Notes under the pieces: model-generated
What the model was told of the DNA's origin: nothing
Seen by the model: only the letters and a program-made list of their open reading frames with translations
The model's database searches: none
Made by a program: the position numbers and the translations under genes
Source: Cladocopium goreaui
Lineage: Eukaryota; Sar; Dinophyceae; Suessiales; Symbiodiniaceae
NCBI GenBank assembly: GCA_947184155.2
Contig: CAMXCT020006168.1
Span: 87,833 to 151,832, forward strand
Direction: 5' to 3'
Length of the DNA: 64,000 nt
In this document: one piece after another, positions 22,101-37,100 of the stretch
How the letters are laid out: every line of letters starts with the position of its first letter
Numbering within the stretch: position 1 is the stretch's first letter

Positions 22101-25100
22101 CAAAATCTCGAAGTTGACCCCAATTTAGCCCATTTCCATGTAGTAAGCAGAAAAGTCTCTGCCTACTAAGCGTCCCAGACTATAAATCCTCTACAGATGA
22201 ACCATTCATTTGGTGCAGCTTCTAACCAGTCACCGCCTGAGGCGCCACGGGAGTGCGATGCATCGTTGCTGTGGCGAGAAATCCAATCCTTCATCAAGGG
22301 ATCCTACAAAGTGATGGACCACGGCCACGGCCCAGCGGTGGTTTTCTCATGTTTTTTGCCCAGAATCCGGTGGAAATCCATGGATGATATGGATGTGGTG
22401 GGCATCTTATTATCATATGGTCGTGATGATAGAATATGATAGAGAATTATTAGTTGCAAATTATTCTTGTTGGGAACTTTTGGGCGCTCATTATTTGTAA
22501 ATCTGGATATATCTGGATGATGAATCTTGGTAAATATCCATATGCACTTTTGTAGCTTGTGGTATGTAAGCACTGCAAGCTACAACAAAGATATACCTAT
22601 ATGAATTTTGGTTGGTTTTCCCCACTATATATCTATGACATATGTGTAAAAGATATGCATCAAGTATCCACCTTATAAATCCTTATAACTTATAACTTAT
22701 ATATGTTTATTAACACCAACTTAAAGGATATTCATCCACACAATGCATATGGCATATATAATAACCTAGATATATCATGATATCACCAGCCCCTCATAGC
22801 GCATCCTGCAGGACACGGAGGAGGGGCACTTGAGCCTCGCCCTCTACGAAGAGGTGGCGAAGAAGGCTTCCCCAGGCTTTGAAGACCACCGACGTCAGTG
22901 GAAAGCTCAGGGGATTTGGGGCTGGGTATACCCATAAAACCTAAGTGGTGGTTGTTAGCATCTGTTTTTTGGGGATTTGGTTCACAAATGGTGGGTTATG
23001 GTGGGGTGATGTGTGAAAATGGTGGATGTAAGTTGTACCCCAGGAAAAATGGGTTTGTTTCAGCCACCAAAGACGCTTTGCAAACTGTTGTCATACTACC
23101 AGAATATGTAGTGGTGTTTCCCAGCAACAGAGCTGTATGATTTGGTACGTAGTGTCGAATGGAACCCCTGACAACCAAGGGATTTGGTGGAGTAATGGGG
23201 GGTTAATGTGTGAAACCCATGGAACAAATGGCGTTTTTATTTCTCCATAGGTTTTGCCACCTAAGATGGGGGTTTAAGTGGGCAAATAGGTGGATACCTC
23301 AGTTTATGGCATTTTGGAAGTGGGGAAAGTTGGGGGTTTCAAATGGATGGAATGGAGGTCTCTATTTTTGACACAGGATGTTAAGTGGACCAATGGTTGA
23401 TGAAATTATCACCTATGACTGATGATTTTGACGTCAATCTGTGGCAAGCATCCGGTCGTTGGATCAAAGATGTCTTGAACGGGTCCATTTGTAGCAGCAC
23501 GTGTTTCATCATGGTTTGAGGGTTTGAGACATGACCAGGTTATGTGGAAATTTAGCAACTGTCCATCCGTTTTCAAGCCATATTTCTGAAAATTTCCCAG
23601 ATGTTCAAGATTTTACAAGATTTTTCCCCCAGATTTTTCCTAGTTATTCCGGAACTTAGGATCTACAAGGCGTTCGAAGCCTACGAACAGCTGCGCAAAG
23701 AGTGGAACTGCTTCGACAGGAGTTGTACCTCCAAATCATCCAAAATCAGACCATTTTAGTGTTGAAACCCATGGTTTTGGGGAAGCCGCCCCAATTCACC
23801 GACTTCAACACTTCTGCTCTGCCAGTAAAAATTGGGATGATTTTTGCCAATACATCCTCTCAATGACAGTTTCTTCATTTTTTCTCTATCACCTCGCAGG
23901 CTCTAACCATTTTTTCAGTCCCCAACTGCCCCCTCAAGTCTGTAATATCATTCACACATATATATATATCCCATGATCTCACCATGAAATCCCATAAAAT
24001 CACCATTTTCTATCCATTTTCCATCCCATCGTCCCGGGGCAGTGCCTGCAGGATGGACGTGAGTTTCCACGTGCTGAAAGAGTTGAAGAAGCGGCCCTAC
24101 GTGGGGCCACCCATCCATTCCGTGGCGGTGGATGAAGTGCAAGACCTGGCGCAGATGCTTGGACTTGGTGGCATTTTTTGATGACAGAGGCATGGCCAAA
24201 GTCACAAACTGGATATATAACTATATATGATATTTTAATATATATATATATATATAATTATATATATATATACGTATACGTAATATGATATATTCATACT
24301 ATACTTATATACATATGGTTAATTGCAGATGTATAGGCATAAGAGGCCACAAGGATGTACATATTTCTGAGTGTGTATGCTCTGTTGAGCACCGACATGT
24401 CATAGTCATCTTGAAGATGAACGTAGTTCAATAGCTTTCTCTCTCCAGGCTCACAACGACAAAGAACATCACACAACATCATACTGGTATATGGTATTAT
24501 ATGGTATGGTGATACAAATATCAACCCTTTGATGCAGTTGTCATGCCTGATGTGATGCGCCAGCTCTGGGTTTTGGTTTTGGTTCCCTCCAGTCGAGTGA
24601 GGATTGAGCTGGCCATCTTCTTCATGATCATGAAGAAGCCTTACGAGGATCTGCATGGGAACTGGGAAATGGGCGAGAAACTGCGGCGTCCAAAAATCCA
24701 GTGATGGCTGGCTGATTAGAAGAGCACTGAAAAACCATCGAGAAGAGGTGGTTCAATCAAGGAACATTTATTCCCGAACAGCCGTCCATAATGGAAATGT
24801 ATTCCCCAAAAGAAGGCTTGCTAGCTTGAAACATCCCGCATTAATGAGGATAGTGCCATCATTACCAGATGGAAACCATCTTATTTCGGGGATAAAGCTA
24901 ACCAACAGGGCATTCCCAATCATGCGCCCAAATCTTGCCAAGGTTTATCTGAGTTATACTTTATCCCCGATTTTTCAGAGTGATTCCAGCCCCCCAAAAA
25001 AAACACACACCAAAAACATTGGGGCATTTCCCAAAGACGACGCCCGGCTCACCAGGAGCTCTTCATCACAGGTGACACCTCCCAGACCGTGTCGCGCGCC

Positions 25101-28100
25101 GTGGACTTTCGCTTCTGCGATCTGCGGTCGCTGTTCCACCACTTCGAGGTAGCGGTTCCGGAGCTGGATCAGCTGATCATCAACTATCGCTCGCATCAGA
25201 AGACGCCTGGATGGGGGACGAATGATGGGGATGGGTTATGGTTTCCCTGGGAAATGGATCAATCATTTTTTTAAAAAATAAATAAATAAATAAATATATA
25301 TATATATAGACATGGTGGGTTTTGGAGTACGTTGAATTGCTAGGGGGTATTGGGGTGGGGATGGTTGAGGGAAGATGTTGGCAGTGGGGAATGTTGGGCA
25401 CGGAGAAACGGGTGGGAGTGGCTGGATTCGATTGGATTTACATCATATCCCTGAGAGGCAACAGGTTTGGATTCCAGGTGACATTGTGATGAAGCTCCCA
25501 AATGATCACTGCAGGTTGTCAAGACATTTCTTTTTTATGGGGCCAGTGGTTTCAAGTGGGTGTGTCTGAGATGAGGGGATGCCCCCCAAATGGGAACATG
25601 ATGATCCGCCTTCATTTTTCCCTCCCATCCCATCAATAAAAACAGCACCAGGATGATGCTCCCAGACCCCCCAGACCTGCGAGGATCCTGGCATTGTCGC
25701 ACAAGGGCGTGGTGCGACTGCTGGAGTTGGCCTTTCCCCACGCCATCGACAAGTTGCAGCCGGACGAGGGCCATCGCGACGGACAGAAACCCGTGGTGGT
25801 GGATGATGTGCCACTGGAGGTGCGGCCTGGGCTGCTGGACCGGTGGTGGGGTTTTAGGTATGACAGCCCCCCATAAGATAGAAGTCGATTAAGAAATCCA
25901 ACTAAAGTTATCTGAAGTTGCAAAGACAGTAAAGGACCTTGAGTCTTATTTTGGGTTCGATTTTTCACTTTTTTTGGTGATTTCTGTTGATTTCCATCAT
26001 GGGATGACAGCCAGGACCTAGCACAACACGTCTTCAACTTGGATGGCTGCACCTGGGTCTGCACGGTGTCATCAAAAATGGCTGGGAAGACGCCCGCACG
26101 AAAAACCGATGGGTTTTCATGTGGAAAATCCTCTGCAAATGGATTTAAAATTGCCATGCTTGATCGTTAAGGGTTTTTGACAGATGTGTTTTCTGGCAAT
26201 TTTGACGTCCACCAGTGGAGAAAACTGTTTGGCTATCATCTTTGAAGCCGCATTTTTATCAACAATCGCAAGCCCAAATAGTCGCCTTCAGGTAGATCGG
26301 TAGATCATTCAAGCTGATCACTGACCTCAGTCCCCTACAGTGAAGTTGCTCGTCCATGCTCCTCCATGTTCTTCGACTTTTTGCTCCCAAGAACCTGGCT
26401 ATGAGGCAGTGCAGGCATTGCCTTCGGTGCCAGCCAAGTCATCCTGGTACCAGACTCGGGATGACATGTCCAAGCTTGCCGCATTGAGATGGACGGATAG
26501 GTGGGTCACTCTTCCGAGCTCAAACTCAAGCTGTGTGGCAGTTCATTTCCTCCTTCCGTCCTTACTTTCATACCTTGTGTGCATTCATCCTGATCCTGGT
26601 CCTGTGAATTTTGTTGACTAAGATTGAGGATCCAACCTCCATCCATCCCCAAAGATGATTTCATCCCAACAAAAACTACTCAGAAAAAGTACAACTTACT
26701 GCAAACAAATTGGGATTGAAGCTTAACACACTTTTATGTGGCGCCGCCCCCCAAGGTGCGCAACGAAGAGTCGCGCGCACGGCTGCCGCCGGCCCTCAGG
26801 AATTGCCTGGTGCTGACGGTGGAGGAAGCGAAGGGGCTGGAGTTTGATGACGCTGAGCAGCGGATGGTCTGGGTGTGTCTTAAGATTGGCATATTATTTG
26901 AAGTGGGCTTTTACACATGTAGAGTTGGATTTGATATGATTTGATCATGCTTGATCCGTAAAACTGGGATGAGTCGGACTCGGACATCGTGGTTCGATTG
27001 GATCTACTTGCGTAGCTTTAGCCATACACTGGAGAATCACCCAGCTTCTGGCCATTGAAAACGTTGGGAAATTATGCAGAATGGGGACAAATGGGGATTT
27101 ATGGACCGCCCAAATTGGTGTGAAAATTGGTGCCCATGTGAGGATTATCTGACAACAGCTAGTAGTTTGAAGAAAAACATGAAAACAGATGAGGTAAGTT
27201 AGTTACTTGTTGTGATTTGGGGAAATCGACTGCGCCACGTGGTGACATGTCCTGACAATGTATATGGTGATCGTACCTAGGCGGCTCCTCTTGGTTGAAC
27301 GTCTGCTGGAACCATCAGGGTCCGAAAACTGCAAGGATGAAGGCAATGCTCAGTCAGTCAGGGAGTCCTACTTCTAGACCTTTTAGAGTCTTACCCTAAA
27401 CATTGAGGATGGTTGAGGCATTGATGGGGAGTCTCAACTTGAGGGACTGTTGCAACGGTGCAACAAAACTTGGATGTTGAGGATTGCATCTTGGTGAATT
27501 TCTTCCGGGATTCCAATTACAAGGAGCAGCTGAGCTGAACAACTGCCCAGGGGGAAGTGGCTGTGGGCTGCACTTTTGTTGAAGTTGGCTGCATGTCATG
27601 ACAATGACATCCACATGATTGAAAACTACTGGATACTTCGACTTTATTGTTCAATATTTTTCATGTATGTGCGACGATGTACGCAGAGTTTCTTGGGGTT
27701 GTGATATGTCAAGTAGCCTAGTGCTTTGCTATGATAATTTTCAATTTTTGACCCACTTGCACATGGAGCCAGTTTCCACTGGGTCTGGAGGTGGCAGACA
27801 GTGAAGATCTTTCTGCAAGAGTTGCTCGACGAGGATTCCAAGGCGGTCCCAACTACTTGGGTTTGAATATGGCACTTGGACATATCTATCATGTAGGGCC
27901 ATTTGCAGAGTCGCAACTCAGCCCTATCCAGAGCCAACTATGTCTAACAATCTTTGCTATTCTTTGCTTTTGTCGAATGTTTTTGAACATCATTTACTGT
28001 AACAACCTTTTTCCGCAAACCCATTTGTCAAATAGGTTTCTATTCTACATATCCTCCTCACTCGCAAATATAGATTCCCAAAATGGAATTGCCAACCCAT

Positions 28101-31100
28101 TTTTTCGATCGGCTTTTCATCCCCAGATCGCAAAAAGTCACTCGGGCAATCCATTGAATATGTCTTAGTAAGTTTACTTCATCATTCTTTCATCACTTTT
28201 TCTATCATTCTTTCCCAATTTGCACAATATATTATAATATATTATATTGTATACATCATTTTTCACCATGTTCAGCAGGTTTCCGCCATCCCTCCACGTC
28301 CATCCTACAGTTCTCAGCACCACCGCTAGGACTCCGAGTCCAAGCGACCGCGCTTCGACAGGCTACGGCACACCCTGCTGTGCTCGGAGCTGAAACATCT
28401 CTACACCGCGATGACGCGCACGAAGCATGTGTCACCTGGCGGGGTTGGGGAAGGATGTGGAGGAGGTGGGGTGGTGGAAACATGTGGGAACCAGCAAACA
28501 TGTACAAACATTGGGATGAATATAAGCAGAAGAGGGAAACAAATGGGACATATGTGGGTAAGCAGTAAACAGGAAAGAGTTGGGTAAACATGGTAAACCT
28601 TGCTAAATGTATGATACATATAATATATGGCTATGGAGACGCCACGTGATATCTCAGCAGCTGTGATGAGTTGAGGCTGCTGATCATCGAGGAGGACAAA
28701 GAGCAGGCAGATATGGACGGCCCTTGGGATGTGCCACAGAATGTAAGCGAGTCATGTAGTCATGTGGTTGGTGTTGTTACATGTTGTTACACCATGGACT
28801 ATAGGTGTTTCCTGTGATTCGTGGTTCATCCTGTGATGTAGGTGAGCTTTTTGGTAATGGTGAGCACTTGGTGATGATTCTGGCACGTGTGCGTTAGTTG
28901 CAAGTATCTTGAGTCCAGTTTACAAGAGACTGAGAGTTACACGACAGTGGAGACAAGTAGACGATACTATCAGAATTTCGGATTTGTAGCGGAGACCCCC
29001 TTCGCTTCTATTGAGCATGAAATGACAAGCAGAACCATATGTGTCTAGCACCATCTCTGCGGTTGTCAAGCGTAGGACCTGCCGCAGCCAACAGCACCAA
29101 GCCTGTCAACTACTCTGTCGCAAATGTCAAGATGTCGCCTATCAGCCTTGGTTCGTGCTGTAGGGCTCTTGGTTGTTGTCTCACTTGTCACTGAATGGCA
29201 CTGGGCACAGAGCGTGGCAAAGCCCACGGTTCCTGTGACCGCATCCGGATATGAACGACGCCTAGGAAAATTTGAACGTCGCCTTGCGCGGCTTGAAGGT
29301 CTTCTTGACAGCATCGTGCGGCCACCACTGAAGTTTGTCGAAAGCAGTGGCAAGATGTACCGGTTGCCTTTGAGTGCAACAGATGCTGAAATTGAGGAAT
29401 GCAGCGCAGATGAGCTGGCGTATTTGAGTGGATTTTTTGATGGGAATGGGTGCGTGAACTTGCACAAAAATGGAACAATCCGGCTCCTTGTCGGTCAATC
29501 TGTTCGAGGGTTGGATGTGCTGCTTCGATTCCGAAGAGCATTTGGTGGTGGTATCTATCGCCTGTCAGACGGATGTGGTCGCACTAATCCAAGAATTTCT
29601 TGGACAATCACAGGGGCCGCTGCAAAGCAAGCAGCATTGCTGCTTGCCAGAAATTCCCTCACCAAGAAATCCCAGCTATGCTTGGCGATGAACGGGAATG
29701 TGGCCAAAGAACGAAGAAGTCTAGCTCGATGCCAATTGAAAGAATTTAAGGCGGCAGACACGGTTCCACACAACTTCAGTATCACCTGGCAATACTTTTG
29801 CGGTTTCTTTGACGCTGAAGGGTATGTGAAAGTACGCCCAGATGCAAATTGCATAGAGCTGGAACTTTGGCAGAAACATCGTTCAATTTTGCGGAGGCTG
29901 TTGTCATTTTTGGAGAATGAAGGACTTGACAGCTGGAGGATCCATCATAGTCGAAACGAGTCCTCTCTTTTGCGGTGTTCCACTACTGACGTCAGTAAGC
30001 AAACCTTGTGCCGGCTTTTGGCAAACGGGTTGAGTTTCAAAGGTGAGCAAGCTCAGATTGCCTTGCAGCTGAATGCCAGCAACCGTGGAGAGATTCGCGA
30101 GAAATTGTTTCAACTCAGTGGGCAGCAAGGGCGCTACATCCGCTTGGACTCTGATGGAATGGAGCGTAGCGCAGAGATCAAAAGACAACGCAAGCGCATT
30201 CACCGCTGCCGGGATGAAGCCGGACTGAAAGCACTTAGTGAGAAACTGCGGCGGCTCCAGAAGGAGCACAGGCTTGAGAACCTGCAATACACATGCAGGC
30301 TGATGAGCTCTGACATCCGCAGGATGTTGAATGAAGGTGCTTCTTTGAAGCCAATTGACCACATATGACCACATGGACAGTGAAAAAAAGTGATGCACTT
30401 CTCCCAGGTGCTTGGGGAGTGAGGAGCAGGGTCAAGGGTCTTGACCGCCGAATGTTTGGAGTGGTTATGGTTGGGACTGGATTCATACTGGGTCCAGGTT
30501 GTAACAAGTGCCAGTTACAAGATCTTGTGCCACCCGTGGAGTGCCACATGAGACTACGGTTTCTATTTTGCATGCTTGTGCTGAAGAACTTGGTATGTCC
30601 GACCAGACCCCTCAAGGGAGCGGTCTGTTTTTACAATGATAGCTAGACTCAGGGTTTCTCTCTTGACAACTGCAAAGCTGTTCAGAGATCACGTTTCCAT
30701 CCTGCTTAGCAGAAATGCTCGCACCTAGCGCCATGTCCGGGCAGTGTGCGAATCCTTTTTGAAATGATGTTTGCTTCAATCTCCATGCTAGCTCTCGGAG
30801 CTCTCGGTAAATCGCCAGGAAATCCTGTGGCAATGGTGTAACGTCTTCTCTACGTTCACACCCAATGACTGTTCCCATATTCCATATTCGGGCAGATGAA
30901 GACCTGCATCCCGAACTTGTAATCGAACGAAACCCTTCAACTTCAATCTTTGCAGTGGCTGAGTTGATAGGCGGATCACATGTTCGAGTTGTGGAAGAAG
31001 ATGGACCTGGTGAACTTCGGCCTGATGCAGGAGGAGAATGCTGAGGCAGGGCCTGCTGATGACTTTGTCTAGGGACGCTTGCTATTCCTGCCATGTTCGG

Positions 31101-34100
31101 GAGCCAAAGAGCCGAGAAACTCCTGAAATTACTGCGTAGTTGTGGTTTGCAACACATCGCATGTTGCAATTTACTGCAGTTCACTTCCCAGCCATCTGGC
31201 TCAGGTTTTAGAATGTTTTAGTACAAGACTTGAGTCACTTTATGCACGTTTCTATTTTTCATTTTTGCTGCCTTTAGGCGAGACATTTGATCCACGAGCA
31301 CGCGGGCAAGAATCGAGGAAAGGACTCCTGGTGCAACATGGGCCACAACTTGATGAAGAGGCGGGGCAGTCCATTGAACACATGAAGCGACCAGGGAATA
31401 AACCGGAGGAATGCAGCAGTTTGCAATCCTAAAGGAATATAAAGAAACGCACTCGTCACAGCAGACTGTCTGAAGTCCTCAGAGCCTTGAACAGTGGTGG
31501 GTCATTTTAGGGTGAACAATTGGCATTGGTACATATATTTCATAGGGCCTATAGGGTTTTCCCAACAACAGTCCAAATCTCAAGCTGCCCCAGCCATGCT
31601 CAGGCAACTGTACCGACAGGCCCAGAGCGCCTTCCAGCGCGGTGAAGACGAGAACATGGCCAAGATTTGCGAAGCTTACATACTGGCGCAGGAGGCGGCA
31701 AGAACCATGGAAGAACAAGAGGCTGAAGGCTGGAACTGCCTTGCCTTCCCAAGTAGTTTCTGGCCATCCACCTGGTTTGAAGGAACCATGCAGGCATGTG
31801 TTTTTTATAATCCATTGGGTAAGTTTTACATATATAGGTGAATTCTAAATGAGATCCACGCTATGATAGGGCATCTGGTGCTAGTTTTGCAAATAAGAGG
31901 TGCAGCAGTGCAGACCGCTGTTTTGAGTACGAGTATCATATAGTATCATTGTCCACCAGCTTCGATTTTCCGTGGGAACTGGGACCTGCCACTGTAGGCG
32001 TGCGTCTCTTCCAAGAAGCCGCCGAGCTCTTCGGACAACGCGGCGCGCAAGAGGAACAGGCGCAGTGTTTGCTGCAAGGCCAACGACCTCTGCAGGTGGC
32101 TTGGGATGATGTGGAATGTGGGTGCTTCTCCTGGCAGTTTCTGGAAATAGATCGGAGTTGACTTGTTATCCGCCAAGGTTTGCCCAAAGTTCCACCCTTG
32201 AAACTCTCTAGCAAGAGTTGTTTGGTAATCCATTCCCCATTGGACCCCTTCCGCTAATTAAATACCACCAGCCATGGAAGCCAAAATGAATAGATCCAAT
32301 ACAAAACCCGTGTTTTTGGCACCATCCACCTGCCTAACAACCTCGACCCATTTGATATCTTCCCTGCAGGCGGCCAAGATCTTCGAGGAGCTGGGAGATA
32401 AGATCAAGGCAGGGCAGTTGCTGGGAACCGTGGACACCTACATATATTTTTGACTTTCTGAAGATGATGTCCCCCCCCCACTGGCAAATGCAGTACTTAG
32501 GGAATATGTCGATCTGATATTTTTTGAGGGGTTTCCTCCAGCACATGCAGTATTTTAGTGGGGGATTTCAGGTTATTTATTATTATCCAAGATTTTTATT
32601 AAACTATATTAAACTTGGATATCGTTGGGATGGGGGATCTAAAGTAAAGTTGACAAGCAAAAGAAGCAAGATTATATATATATATAGGGTAATTTACTGG
32701 GTAATTTTGAACTGGGAACTGGGCCTACCGGATCAAACCCTGTGAATGATGACGCAAATGGCCGGGCGTCGAGGCCTTTCCTTCACGGAAGGGGCTCAAC
32801 GCCAGCATGGGACCTCCCATATCAACCAGGGGGTTTGTTTCATCCGAGATTATCATGGTTTATTTTAGGGAAATCACCCCCAAATGGCCTTATTTAACGT
32901 GGTTAATAGTGGTTAATCATGATAATCAATGATTAATATATCTGGTTGGTGGTTTGGAACATGTGGATTATTTTTCCCATCATATTGTGAATGGAATGTC
33001 ATCATCCCAACTGACGAATTCCATCATTTTTCAGAGGGGTAGGGCTCAAAACCACCAACCAGCATTAAATCATCCCGCCAAGGCGATGAATCACCCAGTT
33101 ACCATGGGTCCCACTTTCAATCGTCCCGTTGTGGATGCTTCCTCCCACCAGGCGGCGCAAGCCTACGTGGTGGCCGGGGACTACAAAAAGGCCGCCAGGC
33201 TCTACGAGGAGGCGCAGCACGTGCGGGAGGCCGTGGAGAACTTTCTGCAAGCTGAGCCTTGGAAGGGGATGGGATCGGGTTAGAGCGGGCCCCGGCAACC
33301 CTGGATCTAACCCTCGAAAGTGGGGGTTTAAGCACCAAACCATGGGGTTTAAACATCAAACTTTAAATTAACATATGGGTAAAACTTGGAGAACCGCTGA
33401 TTCTATGCCATAGATGATGGTCAACAGGCTGACAAAATTTAAATTCCTACGCTTGGATGGTGGAATTTTTTAAGATGGAAACCGAAGACAGGGTGCACAC
33501 TATGATTTTCCTACTGGATGTGCACCGATGCTTCTTGGGGATATCCCCCCTGAGGACACAATTACGGTACCTGTAAATCTAAGATTGCATGGTTACATGT
33601 ATTACTGTATGACCAACCGTTCGTGGTTCCATTTGGCAATCCATTTTCTCACTTTTCCATCCGGGTGTTGCTACCCCGCCTTCCGCCTTTGCGTTTCAAG
33701 GACGACGTCGACAATGTGAAGCGCTTGGTGTCGGAGGCGCACAGCAATGACACCCTAAGCACCGAGGAGTGCTTTCGATATTTGCAGGACAGGGCCTTGG
33801 AGTATCACTGTTGGGACGGGTGGCAAGAGAGGAATTTACCAATTGGATCCAATATGATCTAATTAAATTTAATATGATTTAATATCAACGGAAAATTATC
33901 AGAAAGTTATAGCAAGTTCATGTTGGATTTCGTCAGGCATGTAGGTTTCAGGAGTTTTGATTTGTCTCAAATCCTGCTGTGGAAGTCCTTCCAAATCAAA
34001 GCCACAAGGGGCAGTTCCCACATTTCGATATGACACAGGACACCGATGCCCATGATGTGGCAGGCGAACTGTTCTTCAAGGAGGGGAACTATGAACAAGC

Positions 34101-37100
34101 TGCGTCCTGCTTTCAGAGCCTCGGGCCTTGTGTAATTGACAGGAGTGGCTCAACTGACATACCACTTATCGGAACTTTCAGCACTTTCATACTTACACGG
34201 GAGGGAAATATGAAATGGAAAGGTCCCAAGATTCCATACCTAACACCCCGTTAGCGCCTCAGAATTCCAGTTGTCGGTAGTTCGCGATGGGGGCATTTTT
34301 TTCCAGAGAAGGCATCTCTGATTGGGAAAAGTCGTTCCTAGCCTCCCGGATTCAGCTGCAGCTCAGGAGTGCTGGACTCCTGCAAGAAGAGGCAAAGTGT
34401 CACTTGGAGACCGGACCTTGGGAAGTTCAACCTGAAGGGTGTTGACAAGCGCTTGGACGGGTTTGGCTGAAACATATTGAAATTGGATAAAACTGGTGTT
34501 TTCTCATGGTTTTATCAGAATCCAATTAAAAGGCTTGCCGCATTCCTGGTGGAACATTTCTCAAATCGCTGCCCACATTTTTGTCAGGGAGAATCCCTGG
34601 CAGCGTCCCAGGCTACCTCAAGTTGGGTCAGCCCCTGCTGGCAGCAGATAGGCTCAGTGCCAGTGAAGATTCGGTGCCTTGACCATGACCAACCGATAGT
34701 GGGAAGATCAATGGCCCATTTTGTCATGAGCTTTAACCCCCACAAATTTGGAGGAAAGGATGTTATGTTTTTTTTCTTTTAAAGGACCTTCAGCAGTTTC
34801 ATTTTTAAGATTTTTAAGTGGCTTCCATGGGTTTCCTTCGGATTTTCGATCAGTTCTTGGAGCGCATGGACCGAACTGGGCCCAGGGGGAATTGCTCCAA
34901 GCCGCCAACCTCTACAGCGAGTTGCAGGCAATGGCCAGGGATAGACGGTACAATGTGACTCAGCCATTGCTGTCAATAAAGAAGGATCGGGCGCAGTCAA
35001 AAAACGACAAGATCCTTCAACCGTTCGCCCCACATCCGAAACGACCTGATTGCGGCCAAGGAGGAGGTCAAAGAGGTGAAGTGCTGCAGGGCCATTCTGG
35101 AGCCACTTGGCAGCTGTTGGTCGGTATGTTGTGGTGGTGAAGTGGGGGTGGTACATGGGGGGCTGAAGAAACTTGCACGTGTCGTCCTTTTTGTATCTTT
35201 TTGTTTGGTTGGTCTTGTAGCCTGTAGTGCTTTAATCAAACTCTAAGACTTGAAAGACCTGACAGATCTGAAAGTTGGCTTTGGTTAAAAGACTACCAGT
35301 CCGTGGGCTGGATGTAGTGTTTTAGCATGATTTAACCAGCTTAGCTCCTGATCATAGCTTCCTCCCAGCTTCTGTCTGGGTGGTGTATCTACATCACCTC
35401 AGGATGCAGAGGATCGACGAGAACGACCTGATGCTGCAGCGCTGCATTCGGCTGCACCAGAGGCCCCGAAATCGGGGCCGAGAAAGGGGTCAGCAGATGG
35501 GACCTGGGAGGCTTGTGATCAAAAACAATTTGGGAAAAGAAATCTACAGGATGCAAAGATGGAAGATTATATTGATATTATGTATGGATATGTTATGTGA
35601 ATAGAATGAGCATAAATTTGTAGAACTATGATTAGGTATGCCATGGTATGCCAGTTTTTGAGCCTGCCAGCAGCGAAGCCTGATGCTACTGTAACGTTCT
35701 GTCAGCTTCCAACAAGTGGAAGCGCATCACTTCCGCCATTTCATCAATTTCTTCAAGGCATGCGAAGGCCAAAAATCCATTGGATACGAACAAAAAGCCA
35801 CGAACACATAACTGATGAACAATAAAACTAAATTCCTACATTGATATTATATTCTGAGATGTCAACCAAACCAATCTCTATTTCAGATATCCAAACGCTT
35901 TTCCACTAGACCAAGCTAAAAATTGATATCCGCCTCTCAGGCTCGGGGAGTGGCGCAGTGCAGCACAGCTGTTGGAGAAGACGGACGCGGCGCAGAACTT
36001 GGCGACGGCCGTGGCATACTACGAGCAGGTGAGGGTTGGGGTTCCTTCAATGGCCATGCAACAGGAACCGATAAAAATTGCAGGTACCGATTCCATATAT
36101 TTTTGGCCTATTTTTTAGGCCTATTTTTGAGGGAATATCCCCAGAAAATATGGCCTAAAAAATGGTACGTTTACGTAGCTCCATCAATTGGATCCTGAAG
36201 ATCTCCCATTGATTCTTTGGGATGTTGGGATCATTGGATTGTCTGGTGATCACACATGGCAAGGGAAAATCCCACATTTATAGTGACATTCCCATTAGAA
36301 CCTCCATTTCATGGAAGTTTCCCGGTCATGCTTGATGACTGGAGAGTAAAGGAAAATCTACCAGACACCGGTGCTAATTTTTACATGGTCCCAGGAGCTA
36401 TCATCCAAGATCACCAGCCACTTGTGATTTCTAGACACCGCCCAGCTGCGAATCTAGTGAAACTTCGCTAGCTTTTCGATGCTAGGATGTTGTTCGGCTG
36501 TGGTTTCCATTCATGATGCATCATGATGCAGTTGGTTTAATGTGGCAAACCTCAAAACACAGACGTCGCATTTCGTCAAGGTTTATAACCCTGCCAATGC
36601 TGCAATTGTGTGCTGGTTGGGGCTCTACCATTTCTGGTTGAACCCGTTTCACTCCCCACGGTCAGGTGAAATGCTTCGAGGAAGCTGGGCGAGTCTGCGA
36701 GCGTCTGACGCCGAAAGACATGGACGGCAATCCAAATGTCAACAACCGATGGTTGCACAAGGCGCGTTGATACAGCCTGCAGGGCTGCAGCCAAGATACC
36801 CTACAGTGGCCCTACAGTAAACAAACCGGGCAAGGGGAGGTGAGCCTCGTAATTATATAGTAATGTTGCCAGTGGTTCCGATGGCCGAGAGATGGATTCC
36901 CAAGCCTTTTGATGATCTGAGAACATGGCACTGGGACATCCGGGGCCACCATTCTTCAGGCCTTACAGCTCTACCGGGAAGGTGGTCACACTGCAAAGCA
37001 GCTGCGCGTTTTGGAGCATTTGGGCCAGTGGCAGGCGCGGAACGGATTCGATGTTGGCTTATTGCAGCATTCATTGGCTGCCTTTCAAAAACTGCAGCTT

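Noticed and set aside
29066..29541. Minus-strand open frames opposite the homing endonuclease
   Set aside because: They are shadows of the plus-strand gene, which has recognisable motifs.
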